Assembly: GCA_003500135.1 (NCBI GenBank)
Contig: DNTA01000068.1
Coordinates: forward strand, 1-9,654
Reading direction: 5' to 3'
From: Cytophagales bacterium
Lineage (GTDB): Bacteria > Bacteroidota > Bacteroidia > Cytophagales > Cyclobacteriaceae
Length of the DNA stretch: 9,654 nt
The notes below the pieces were generated by a model. That model saw nothing but the letters and a program-made list of their open reading frames with translations. It had not been told where the DNA came from and did no database searches. Below, piece by piece: positions 1-6,932 of the stretch. Numbering within the stretch: position 1 is the stretch's first letter; each line of letters begins with the position of its first letter. Made by a program: the position numbers and the translations under genes.

Positions 1-39
1 ATCCTAATGCATGATCCAGGTTCATTTGGATTGGTTAGC

Positions 40-54
40 TAGCCGGCCGGGCTA
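40..54. repeat. Small GC-rich inverted repeat
   Basis: TAGCC at 40-44 is repeated inverted as GGCTA at 50-54 around the 5-base spacer GGCCG. It stands out as a GC-rich island in AT-rich DNA. The nearest T run begins 16 bases downstream, too far for a classical intrinsic terminator. It may be a remnant terminator for a gene to the left, or chance. Confidence 0.3.
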
Positions 55-98
55 CTCCTTGACTTACTGGTTTTTTATATTGCACATTAGAATAAATC

Positions 99-128
99 TT
101 GTCCTCCTTACCTCCTTTTTGTATTTTG
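99..128 (+). promoter_or_regulatory. Candidate Bacteroidota-type promoter
   Basis: TTG at 99-101 is followed after 20 bases by TATTTTG at 122-128. This resembles the Bacteroidota -33/-7 pattern (TTG, about 19 bases, TAnnTTTG), but the -7 element is one base short of consensus. It would start transcription about 15-20 bases before the carrier's ATG. An inverted repeat, TTGGTT at 126-131 and AACCAA at 135-140, overlaps its downstream edge and could be an operator. This is an assignment by pattern only. Confidence 0.25.
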
Positions 129-140
129 GTTTTTAACCAA
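126..140. repeat. 6-bp inverted repeat ahead of the carrier gene
   Basis: TTGGTT (126-131) and AACCAA (135-140) form a perfect inverted repeat around a TTT spacer, ending 11 bases before the start codon. The position suits a regulator site or a small leader hairpin that could affect translation initiation. The length is short enough for chance. Confidence 0.3.
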
Positions 141-151
141 TCATAAAACCC

Positions 152-1804
152 ATGCTGGCTGTTATTTTTGTTGGCGCCGGAATACTTTTTGTACTGGCCT
201 ATATGTGGTACGGTAAATTTCTGGACCGTCATTTTATGATCGATAATCAAAACCCTACTCCAAGTCACTCGGATTATGACGGAGTAGACAGGGTGCCTAC
301 CAAAACACCTGTATTGCTGGGGCACCACTTCTCCTCTATTGCAGGTGCAGGGCCGGTCGTTGGCCCTATCATCGCAGCGGTGGCATTTGGCTGGGTTCCT
401 GCTCTTATATGGATTGTGATCGGATCGATTTTTGTTGGTGGGGTGCACGACTACAGCGCCCTGGTTGCTTCCATTCGTCATAAAGCCCGATCTGTAGCCG
501 AAATAGCTAATGAATACATGACGCCGTTGGCCTATCGATTATTCCTGGCGTTTATCTGGCTTACCATGATCTACATACTGATCGTTTTTGTTGATTTAAC
601 TGCAACCACCTTTGTCTCAAGCCCGGAGGTCGCCACTTCCTCCACATTTTTCATAATTCTGGCCATAGTTTTTGGCTTTTTTCTAACCAAATTTAAAATG
701 CCACTTGGATGGGGCTCATTATTATTTGTTCCATTGATTTTTGCAGGTATTTGGATAGGCTATAAAATCCCTATTACATCCGAGGAATTGCCATTTTTGA
801 TTTCAGGAAACATAGATCGTACATGGACTGTGCTTTTACTTGTTTACGCATTTTTTGCCGCCATTTCGCCGGTTTGGGCACTTCTTCAACCAAGGGATTA
901 CCTGTCTTCTTTTCTTCTGTATTCATGTATTTTGGCTTCTTTTATCGGGATTCTGTTTGGTGGATTTGAGATCAACTATCCGGCTTTTACCACCTGGTCA
1001 GATATCGACCGGGGCACACTTTTTCCTATCCTTTTTATTACTATTGCCTGTGGCGCTTGCTCAGGCTTTCATTCAATTGTCGCTTCCGGAACTACCTCAA
1101 AACAGTTAAATAAGGAAACAGATGTCAGAAAAATCGGTTACGGCGCTATGTTGATAGAAGGTATGGTAGCCATTATATCGCTATTCGCTGTGGCAATGGT
1201 AGTAAAAGGCGATGGTTTGCTGGGCAGACCTCCATTAGAGGTATTTGGCGCCGGCATAGGCAGCTTTATGACTGTAATAGGTATACCCGTGGAATACGGG
1301 CACACATTTGGCGTGCTGGCCGTTTCAACCTTTCTCTTGACAACTTTAGATACCGGAACCAGGCTAGCCAGGTACATATTCGAAGAGTTCTTTAACCTCA
1401 AGGGCCAACAATCAAGGTATTGGGCAACTTTAGCTACCCTCGTGCCTCCATTGATTTTTACGTTTATCACGTTGTATGATACTTCAGGCAATCCTATTCC
1501 CGCCTGGAAAGCGGTTTGGCCCGTATTTGGCGCTACGAACCAATTATTGGCGGCCCTTGCCCTTTTGGTTGTTTTTGTATGGCAAAGGAAGAAAGGAAAA
1601 AATGTCAATTTTATTGCTATTCCCATGGGTTTTATGCTGGTCATGACACTATGGGCATTGGTTCAGTTGATTTACCAGTCAGGTTTCACGGCTATTGGAA
1701 TTATTTCCACATTTTTATTGGTACTTGCTCTAATTCTGGTGTTCGAAGCCTACAAAATCATCTTTTTAAATAAAAAAATGGAAACAGCTTCTACGAACGT
1801 GTAG
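152..1804 (+). CDS. CstA/BtsT-family carbon starvation carrier
   Basis: An integral inner-membrane protein of 550 residues from the CstA family. E. coli members CstA and BtsT import pyruvate, and peptide uptake has also been attributed to CstA. Conserved signatures are GHHFSSIAGAGPVVGP (57-72), the Gly/Cys/Ser-rich ACGACSGFHSIVASGTTSKQ (299-318), TTLDTGTRLARY (397-408) and WPVFGATNQLLAAL (456-469). Long hydrophobic helices run from residue 2 to about 538. It is shorter than the roughly 700-residue E. coli proteins, as is common for the compact form in other phyla, and the carboxyl tail after residue 540 is short and polar. The ATG at 152 is the only usable start, since an in-frame TAA lies at 134-136. 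The reductase gene begins 18 bases after its stop, so the two are probably co-transcribed. The exact substrate cannot be told; pyruvate is a family-based guess. Confidence 0.93.
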   Translation: MLAVIFVGAGILFVLAYMWYGKFLDRHFMIDNQNPTPSHSDYDGVDRVPTKTPVLLGHHFSSIAGAGPVVGPIIAAVAFGWVPALIWIVIGSIFVGGVHDYSALVASIRHKARSVAEIANEYMTPLAYRLFLAFIWLTMIYILIVFVDLTATTFVSSPEVATSSTFFIILAIVFGFFLTKFKMPLGWGSLLFVPLIFAGIWIGYKIPITSEELPFLISGNIDRTWTVLLLVYAFFAAISPVWALLQPRDYLSSFLLYSCILASFIGILFGGFEINYPAFTTWSDIDRGTLFPILFITIACGACSGFHSIVASGTTSKQLNKETDVRKIGYGAMLIEGMVAIISLFAVAMVVKGDGLLGRPPLEVFGAGIGSFMTVIGIPVEYGHTFGVLAVSTFLLTTLDTGTRLARYIFEEFFNLKGQQSRYWATLATLVPPLIFTFITLYDTSGNPIPAWKAVWPVFGATNQLLAALALLVVFVWQRKKGKNVNFIAIPMGFMLVMTLWALVQLIYQSGFTAIGIISTFLLVLALILVFEAYKIIFLNKKMETASTNV

Positions 1805-1822
1805 TTCGATAAAATAAAAAGT

Positions 1823-2938
1823 TTGAAAAACGTCATTATCATTGGTGGGGGACTGGCCGGACTGGTCGGTAGCATTTTATTGGCCCGTAAAGGTTTAGAA
1901 GTGACACTGATCGAAAAGAAAAAATATCCCTTCCACCGAGTATGCGGAGAATACCTTTCTTATGAAGTATTCGATTTCCTGAAAAGAAACGGCCTGTATC
2001 CGGAGGAAGTAACTTTACCAAGGATAGATAAATTCGTATTAAGCTCCACAAATGGAAAGGCCGCAAGTACCAAACTCGATCTTGGAGGCATTGGCGTAAG
2101 TCGTTACTATCTGGATCACCATCTTTACCTTATTGCAAAACAGGAAGGTGTAGAAATAAAAGAAAAAACAGCAGCACGAAAAATAAGCCGGATAGAAAAC
2201 CAATTTGCCGTCGAGCTTTCCGATGGCGCTGTATTAAATACAAGTTTATTGGTAGGTGCACAAGGCAAAAAAAGCAATCTGGATATTCAGCTTAACAGGA
2301 AATTTATACACGCCAACCATGACTATATTGGCGTCAAATATCATATAAAAACTGATTTCCCCAATGACGTGATTGCCCTGCATAATTTTTCGGACGGGTA
2401 TTGTGGCATGAGTATGATTGAGGATGATAAGTATAACCTGTGCTATCTCACCACCCGGAGCAATCTGAAAAAATGCGGAGACATACCTAGTCTGGAAGCA
2501 GAAGTTCTGCAAAAAAACCCCTATCTGAAATCTGTTTTTAATAACTCTGATTTTCTATTCGACCAACCAGAAGTGATCAATGCCTTTACTTTTGCCGATA
2601 AGAAACCGGTTGAAAATGGCGTTGTTATGATCGGCGATGCTGCAGGCTTAATTACACCCCTGGCAGGCAATGGAATGGCCATGGCAATACATAGCGCCAA
2701 AGTTTTGGCAGATTGCATAGATGATAGTAAAAATTCTAAAGATGTGGACCTTCAATTGCTACGGAACAATTACGCAAAATCGTGGAAAAATCAATTTTCT
2801 TTCCGGCTAAAAGTGGGCCGCACTACTCAAAAACTTTTTGGCAGTGCAGCCCTCTCCAATGTGGCAGTTGGCCTCTTGGGGCGCCTGCCTTTCCTGGCAA
2901 AACAGATTATTAAAAGCACCCACGGCAAACCGTTCTGA
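1823..2938 (+). CDS. FAD-dependent oxidoreductase, geranylgeranyl-reductase-like
   Basis: A 371-residue flavoprotein with a Rossmann FAD-binding start: β-strand plus GGGLAG (8-13) and an acidic residue at the end of β2 (LIEKKK, 29-34). The segment PFHRVCGEYLS (36-46) is typical of the geranylgeranyl-reductase/FixC-like branch. A second FAD contact is VGAQGKKS (144-151). The ribityl-binding motif is VVMIGDAAGLITPLAGNGMA (267-286). The start is a TTG, since an in-frame TAA at 1814-1816 leaves no earlier ATG or GTG before the nucleotide-binding fold. An A-rich leader precedes it, without a Shine-Dalgarno sequence. Related proteins in Bacteroidota often sit beside a type III polyketide synthase and a methyltransferase (recalled, not checked); no such gene is here. 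The substrate is unknown; reduction of a polyprenyl or polyketide-type lipid is inference. It may be co-transcribed with the upstream transporter. Confidence 0.88.
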   Translation: MKNVIIIGGGLAGLVGSILLARKGLEVTLIEKKKYPFHRVCGEYLSYEVFDFLKRNGLYPEEVTLPRIDKFVLSSTNGKAASTKLDLGGIGVSRYYLDHHLYLIAKQEGVEIKEKTAARKISRIENQFAVELSDGAVLNTSLLVGAQGKKSNLDIQLNRKFIHANHDYIGVKYHIKTDFPNDVIALHNFSDGYCGMSMIEDDKYNLCYLTTRSNLKKCGDIPSLEAEVLQKNPYLKSVFNNSDFLFDQPEVINAFTFADKKPVENGVVMIGDAAGLITPLAGNGMAMAIHSAKVLADCIDDSKNSKDVDLQLLRNNYAKSWKNQFSFRLKVGRTTQKLFGSAALSNVAVGLLGRLPFLAKQIIKSTHGKPF

Positions 2939-2940
2939 TA

Positions 2941-4821
2941 TTATTCAGGATTTCTTTCCTGCCATTTCAAAACCTTATCTATTGTATGCACGGAAACATA
3001 GTGATAGTTGGGCCTGGCTTTTAAATAAATTTCTTCAGCCATAACTTTCCCCTTTTCCGTTTTTGCCATTTCAGTGTAAAGAGGAGTCAAAAATTTTCTT
3101 CGGCCCGTATTTACCAAAAAGCTATCCATTTTGGCATAAGCGGGAGCATATTGGTGTCGTATGGTGTGAATGAACCACGCATCCAAAATCTCAGCATTAT
3201 TGGTAGCTGTAAAGCCAAATGCTTTATCCAGTTCATTCATTTGTTCAATATTCATTTGATCGGGTAGGTTCCTTAAAAAGTGTAGCCACTCATGTGTAGA
3301 CCATTCGGTAGTATCAATTTCAGTAGCAGGAGTTCCCTTCAACCAGTTATTTAAGGCCTGATCTACTTTATCAAAACGGTCAGAATCCGGTGTTGGAAGG
3401 GATTCGGGCAAACCACTTTCAAATATCCATTCCTGAATTTCCTTTTCAGGATATTCAATTCCATTTTTTTCAAATAGCCCGGCTTTTAAATATGCTAAAA
3501 AACGTTTGGTATCCATCACCTGGAAGGCATGTGCTTCGAAATATTGCTTTAAAAAGGCATCCCATTTTTCCCTTCCGACCAGATTTTCAAGATATCTTAA
3601 AAAGAAATACCCCTTGTCATAAGCTATTGAGCTTACTCCCTCATCAGGGTCACGGCCGGAGAGATCGAGCATTAAACGGGTATCTTTATCTTTTCCTTCG
3701 TCGATAAATGAGGCCACCGCTTTTTTCAGGTCCTGCAGGCTGAGGGCAGCCAGCATTTCCGAATAGTCCTTCCCATTAAGGGCTTCCATGATTCGATATT
3801 CAAAGTATACGGTGAAGCCTTCATTGAGCCAGAAATCGTTCCATGTTGCATTTGTAACCAGGTTTCCTGACCATGAATGGGCCAGTTCGTGTGCTATGAG
3901 CGACGTTAATGACCTGTCTTCAGCTATGATAGTAGGAGTGGCAAAAGTAAGCCTTGGATTTTCCATTCCTCCAAAAGGGAAACTTGGTGGCAAAACAATC
4001 ATATCATAACGCCCCCAGCGATATGGTCCATATAGTTCTTCTGCTATGCGGATCATATCCTCCACTTCCGCAAACTCCCAGGCCGCTTTTTCTATAAGTT
4101 CAGGCTCAGCATATACTCCGGCTCGATCACCAAGTGGGGCAAATTGCAGGTTACCTACAGCCAGCGCCATAAGATATGATGGAATAGGTTGCTCCATTTT
4201 AAATGAGTAAAGACCATCTTCGTTAATTTCAGTTGGGTTTTCTGCACTCATTAAAGCCATTAATCCCTCGGGAACTTTCACTTTAGCTTCATACGTAAAA
4301 CGAATTCCGGGTGAATCCTGTATCGGGATCCAGGTACGTGCAAGAATCGCCTGAGACTGTGTGAATAAAAATGGATCCGTCTTACCTGCCGTTTGTTGAG
4401 GATTAAGCCATTGTAAAGCTCCGGCTTGGGGGCTAGTGACGTAATGTATCGAAACTTTATCGGCGCTGGATGTCACCGGGATTTTCAGAGCGCTTCCCAT
4501 ATGTGGCCCTGGAGCTTTTAAAGTAAACTCCACCTCTTTACCCCCCACTAAAACACGTTTGATATCCAGGTCGCGTGTATCAAAAATTATTGAATCGGCG
4601 CCTTCTGATTTATCGATTTGATAAACGGCAATTCCATGGATTATTTTACTATCAAAATCTACATCTAGATTGAGAGAAAGGTGTTGCACTACGGCCTCAG
4701 CAGGCTGGGCATAGGAATGTATATCTTTAGAAATGTCTTTTTCCATGACAGCTTTTTCTTTATGGTCTTTACATCCGAATATGAACAACAAGGAAATGAG
4801 GATCAAAAAATATCGTTTCAT
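2941..4821 (-). CDS. Lipoprotein M1 aminopeptidase, LTA4-hydrolase-like
   Basis: A zinc aminopeptidase that removes N-terminal residues from peptides, probably anchored in the outer or inner membrane facing the periplasm. The chosen start at 4821 gives 626 residues and a clean lipoprotein signal: KR, a hydrophobic stretch, then lipobox IFGC with Cys17. The frame opens 22 codons further upstream, but that extension would bury the signal. The order is: N-terminal saddle domain with SQAILARTWIP (156-166), exopeptidase motif GGMEN (284-288), zinc site HELAH (311-315) with third ligand Glu334 in WLNEGF, and proton-donor-like Tyr401 in AYDKG. The C-terminal helical domain (about 480-620) carries GRRKF, where Arg574 and Lys576 match the residues that bind the peptide carboxylate in human LTA4 hydrolase. 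Val396 sits where the human enzyme has Tyr378. Epoxide hydrolase activity is not implied. Its 3' end converges on the reductase gene. Confidence 0.94.
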   Translation of the reverse strand: MKRYFLILISLLFIFGCKDHKEKAVMEKDISKDIHSYAQPAEAVVQHLSLNLDVDFDSKIIHGIAVYQIDKSEGADSIIFDTRDLDIKRVLVGGKEVEFTLKAPGPHMGSALKIPVTSSADKVSIHYVTSPQAGALQWLNPQQTAGKTDPFLFTQSQAILARTWIPIQDSPGIRFTYEAKVKVPEGLMALMSAENPTEINEDGLYSFKMEQPIPSYLMALAVGNLQFAPLGDRAGVYAEPELIEKAAWEFAEVEDMIRIAEELYGPYRWGRYDMIVLPPSFPFGGMENPRLTFATPTIIAEDRSLTSLIAHELAHSWSGNLVTNATWNDFWLNEGFTVYFEYRIMEALNGKDYSEMLAALSLQDLKKAVASFIDEGKDKDTRLMLDLSGRDPDEGVSSIAYDKGYFFLRYLENLVGREKWDAFLKQYFEAHAFQVMDTKRFLAYLKAGLFEKNGIEYPEKEIQEWIFESGLPESLPTPDSDRFDKVDQALNNWLKGTPATEIDTTEWSTHEWLHFLRNLPDQMNIEQMNELDKAFGFTATNNAEILDAWFIHTIRHQYAPAYAKMDSFLVNTGRRKFLTPLYTEMAKTEKGKVMAEEIYLKARPNYHYVSVHTIDKVLKWQERNPE

Positions 4822-4868
4822 AAAAACATATTTTAAAGGCGCAAAATAAAAAAATAAACGGTGAATGC

Positions 4869-4884
4869 ATATTTGATCAAATAT
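4869..4884. repeat. Perfect 16-bp palindrome in divergent spacer
   Basis: ATATTTGATCAAATAT reads identically on both strands, and flanking bases break the symmetry. It is 47 bases from the peptidase ATG and 61 bases from the radical SAM ATG. On each strand it contains ATATTTG, matching five of the six fixed bases of a TAnnTTTG promoter element when the preceding base is included. It could be an operator for a dimeric regulator acting on both genes, or part of overlapping promoters. Confidence 0.5.
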
Positions 4885-4899
4885 CAATAATTATTGTTA

Positions 4900-4929
4900 T
4901 TGGGGCTTAATCAAACCTTGATATACTTT
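4900..4929 (+). promoter_or_regulatory. Candidate promoter for the radical SAM gene
   Basis: TTG (4900-4902), 19 bases, then TATACTTT (4922-4929) fits the spacing of the Bacteroidota vegetative promoter, with two mismatches in the -7 element. Transcription would start within about 10-15 bases of the ATG at 4946, giving a very short leader. An overlapping TATCTTTA at 4929-4936 has a better -7 match but no TTG at the right distance. Confidence 0.25.
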
Positions 4930-4945
4930 ATCTTTAGGGTTCAAT

Positions 4946-5974
4946 ATGGTCCAACAATCTACCTTCAGCGATACAATAAGATTTTTACGCAAGGGTTCGA
5001 CTCAAAAGATCTGGCATGCCCTTTCTTTATTACTCAGCTATTTCTTATCACGGCTTACCCGTAAACCATATCATTTTGGCTTGCCGGTTAGCATGGCAGT
5101 TGAACCTACCACTGCCTGTAACCTGCGTTGTCCGGAGTGCCCCAGCGGTTTAAGATCATTCTCCAGGCCTACGGGCAATATTAAACTACCTTTTTACAAA
5201 ACGCTGATTGACCAGACTCATCGTCACTTGTGGTACCTGACCTTGTATTTCCAGGGTGAGCCGTTTATAAATGGCAACATTTTCGACCTAATACAATATG
5301 CCCACCAAAAAGGTATTTATACGGCTTCCTCTACAAACGGCCACTTCCTGAACGATGAAAATGCAAGGCAAATTGTCCAGTCCGGCCTGGATAGGTTAAT
5401 GGTTTCCATAGATGGAACTACCCAGGAAGTGTACGAGGCCTATCGTAAAGAGGGTAACCTGGAAAAAGTATTGGAAGGTACACGGAATTTGGTCAAATGG
5501 AAGAAAAAGCTACAGTCTGAATCCCCTTTTCTGATATTTCAGTTTTTGGTTGTCAAACCCAATGAACATCAAATTGATGAGGTAAGGAGGCTTGCAGATG
5601 AAATCGGTGTCAATAGGGTCGTATTTAAAACCGCCCAGGTTTATGATTATAAAAATGGCAATCCGTTTATTCCAAACAACCAAAAATATTCCCGGTATGT
5701 CCGGAAACCCGACGGTTCATATCAAATTAAAAACAAACTATTGAATCATTGCTGGAAAATGTGGCATTCCTGCGTTGTGACCTGGGATGGCAGCATTGTG
5801 CCTTGCTGTTTTGACAAAGATGCTTCTCATAAATTGGGAAATCTTCAAAAAAGTTCTTTTAAATCAATTTGGAGAGGTGCAGAATGCAGGCATTTCAGAA
5901 AGAAGCTTTTGAAATCCAGAAAAGAGTTTGACATCTGTCAAAATTGTACCGAGGGAACTAAGATATTTGCCTGA
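4946..5974 (+). CDS. Radical SAM/SPASM protein of unknown substrate
   Basis: A 342-residue cytoplasmic iron-sulfur enzyme. The SAM-binding cluster is CNLRCPEC (Cys58, Cys62, Cys65), preceded by the typical VEPTTA (52-57). QGEP (103-106) occupies the place of the usual GGEP motif that contacts SAM, and SIDGTTQEVYEAYR (154-167) is a standard strand of the partial TIM barrel. The C-terminal SPASM region has Cys269, Cys276, the pair Cys287-Cys288, then Cys331 and Cys334, enough for auxiliary cluster binding. The first 50 residues include a hydrophobic or amphipathic stretch (about 22-38) that may bring it to the membrane. No precursor peptide gene is seen next to it on the same strand, so a peptide-maturase role is unsupported. 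Lipid, sugar or protein modification is equally possible. It appears monocistronic; its stop abuts the stop of a minus-strand gene. Confidence 0.9.
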   Translation: MVQQSTFSDTIRFLRKGSTQKIWHALSLLLSYFLSRLTRKPYHFGLPVSMAVEPTTACNLRCPECPSGLRSFSRPTGNIKLPFYKTLIDQTHRHLWYLTLYFQGEPFINGNIFDLIQYAHQKGIYTASSTNGHFLNDENARQIVQSGLDRLMVSIDGTTQEVYEAYRKEGNLEKVLEGTRNLVKWKKKLQSESPFLIFQFLVVKPNEHQIDEVRRLADEIGVNRVVFKTAQVYDYKNGNPFIPNNQKYSRYVRKPDGSYQIKNKLLNHCWKMWHSCVVTWDGSIVPCCFDKDASHKLGNLQKSSFKSIWRGAECRHFRKKLLKSRKEFDICQNCTEGTKIFA

Positions 5975-6124
5975 TCAGCCAGAGGTTTTTTTATCAATAC
6001 TTGTGTTACAGCCACAGTTGGCCCCGCAACTATTACCCGGCTTAAATTGATTATATAACTTCTTCCCGATGTAAATGGCTGCAATTGTAACAACAAGAAC
6101 AATAATCCAGTCTGTTAACGTCAT
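5975..6124 (-). CDS. Small Cys-rich membrane protein, FeoB-associated type
   Basis: A 49-residue protein with one N-terminal transmembrane helix (about residues 5-20), a short basic linker (KKLYNQFK), then the cysteine cluster CGANCGC (Cys33, Cys37, Cys39) and a polar tail. This architecture matches the FeoB-associated Cys-rich membrane protein family, whose members often follow ferrous-iron transporter genes. Their biochemical role is poorly known; the cysteines may bind iron or another metal. The ATG at 6124 lies 1 base after the stop of the inositol-phosphatase gene, which argues for translational coupling and for this start. The frame stays open upstream to 6235, but that extension lies wholly within the phosphatase gene and is not typical of the family. 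No feoA or feoB is in the window. Confidence 0.75.
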   Translation of the reverse strand: MTLTDWIIVLVVTIAAIYIGKKLYNQFKPGNSCGANCGCNTSIDKKTSG

Positions 6125-6125
6125 T

Positions 6126-6932
6126 TTAATTTTCTTTTTCCTTCCAGTGCTTTTGTATAGTACGTAATAATCCCTCGTGTGTTTTATTAGCAGCAACCAG
6201 CCGTTTTCCAAAAAGAAAATCATTTCTGCCTTCATAGTCGGTAACTACCCCCCCTGCCTGATTCACAATAAGTACACCAGCTGCCACATCCCAGGCATTC
6301 AGGTTATATTCAAAAAATCCTTCGGCACTTCCGGCGGCTACATAGCAAAGATCTGCAGCAGCGCTTCCCAATCTTCTCACTCCATGAGTATTTTGCATCA
6401 GATCGACAAGAATATTTAAAAATGGCGATGTCCCTTCGAATTTTGTATACGGGAATCCAGTAATGTACAAACCATCGTGATATGAGTCTACCGCAGACAC
6501 TTTAATGGGTCGTCCATTGCAATAAGCCGGGGATTCCGAAGTAGCATAATACAATTCATCAGCACTTACAATATAAATTACTCCAATCACCGGATCATTA
6601 TTCTTTACCAGGGCAATGCTGACACTATACGGGTGAAAACCATGCATGAAATTGGTTGTGCCGTCGAGCGGATCTATTATCCAGTTATATTCTTCCGCCT
6701 GCTTTGTTGCAGTTCCCTCTTCGGTAATAAACCCAGCTTCCGGAAGTATAATCTTCAATCCATCAACAATGATCTTTTCAGCTTCTTTATCCACATATGA
6801 CACCAGATCATTTTTACCTTTGGCCTCAATGTCTGACGGATCGAAGTGAATACGTTCATTCCGAATGAAATAGCCTGCCTTCAAAGCGATATCTTTAACA
6901 GGGTCTAATAGTTCTGTAATATTAAGGTTCAT
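6126..6932 (-). CDS. suhB: Inositol monophosphatase family protein
   Basis: A 268-residue Mg2+-dependent phosphatase that hydrolyses inositol-1-phosphate or a similar sugar monophosphate in the cytoplasm. Metal-binding motifs are present: Glu71 in FITEEG, the signature WIIDPLDGTTNF (84-95) with Asp87 and Asp90, and WDVAAG (214-219) with Asp215. These align with Glu70, Asp90, Asp93 and Asp220 of the human enzyme. Length is normal for the family. In Bacteroidota such enzymes may serve inositol lipid or nucleotide-related phosphate metabolism; the related CysQ/FIG subfamilies are less likely given the SuhB-like motif context. It begins 11 bases inside the rsmI reading frame, so it is probably translated by coupling, and it is followed after 1 base by the Cys-rich mini-protein. 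The gene symbol is a family label, not proof of the E. coli ribosome-maturation role. Confidence 0.92.
   Translation of the reverse strand: MNLNITELLDPVKDIALKAGYFIRNERIHFDPSDIEAKGKNDLVSYVDKEAEKIIVDGLKIILPEAGFITEEGTATKQAEEYNWIIDPLDGTTNFMHGFHPYSVSIALVKNNDPVIGVIYIVSADELYYATSESPAYCNGRPIKVSAVDSYHDGLYITGFPYTKFEGTSPFLNILVDLMQNTHGVRRLGSAAADLCYVAAGSAEGFFEYNLNAWDVAAGVLIVNQAGGVVTDYEGRNDFLFGKRLVAANKTHEGLLRTIQKHWKEKEN

Larger units (their letters stand above)
1..151. other. Leader region before the CstA-type carrier
   Basis: No convincing gene lies in these 151 bases. The stretch holds a GC-rich inverted repeat at 40-54, a T run at 71-76, a CT-rich segment around 102-120 and a 6-bp inverted repeat at 126-140. 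The minus-strand open frame from 481 down to 35 is a shadow of the transporter gene. Nothing resembling a tRNA or a full rho-independent terminator is visible. The 3' end of a neighbouring gene could lie just outside the left edge. Confidence 0.5.
4822..4945. promoter_or_regulatory. Divergent intergenic region, peptidase / radical SAM
   Basis: These 124 very AT-rich bases must supply the 5' signals for both the minus-strand peptidase and the plus-strand radical SAM gene. The central element is the 16-bp palindrome at 4869-4884. On the minus strand a TATTTTG (4848 down to 4842) lies 20 bases before the peptidase ATG. On the plus strand, TTG at 4900-4902 is followed after 19 bases by TATACTTT (4922-4929), and TATCTTTA (4929-4936) is an alternative -7 element. 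None matches the Bacteroidota consensus fully. Confidence 0.45.

Noticed and set aside
35..481. Minus-strand open frame of 148 codons at the left edge
   Set aside because: It runs antisense over the N-terminal part of the transporter, whose family motifs are intact, and its translation has low-complexity, non-family-like composition.
1138..1644. Minus-strand open frame of 168 codons inside the transporter gene
   Set aside because: It is antisense to conserved CstA helices and motifs and shows no recognisable domain, so it is a shadow.
2935..2948. Possible bidirectional terminator between the reductase and the peptidase genes
   Set aside because: Only a 4-bp CTGA/TCAG stem can be drawn and there is no T run, so it cannot be supported as an intrinsic terminator.
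4822..4887. A 22-codon N-terminal extension of the M1 peptidase
   Set aside because: It would place residues before a textbook lipoprotein signal peptide and occupies the AT-rich spacer including most of the palindrome; the start at 4821 fits much better.
5975..6124. The Cys-rich mini-protein as a precursor peptide for the adjacent radical SAM enzyme
   Set aside because: It is on the opposite strand, has a membrane helix where a leader peptide would be, and matches the FeoB-associated family better than any RiPP precursor.
6125..6235. A 37-codon N-terminal extension of the Cys-rich mini-protein
   Set aside because: It lies entirely in another frame of the inositol-phosphatase gene; the ATG at 6124 gives the normal family architecture and operon spacing.
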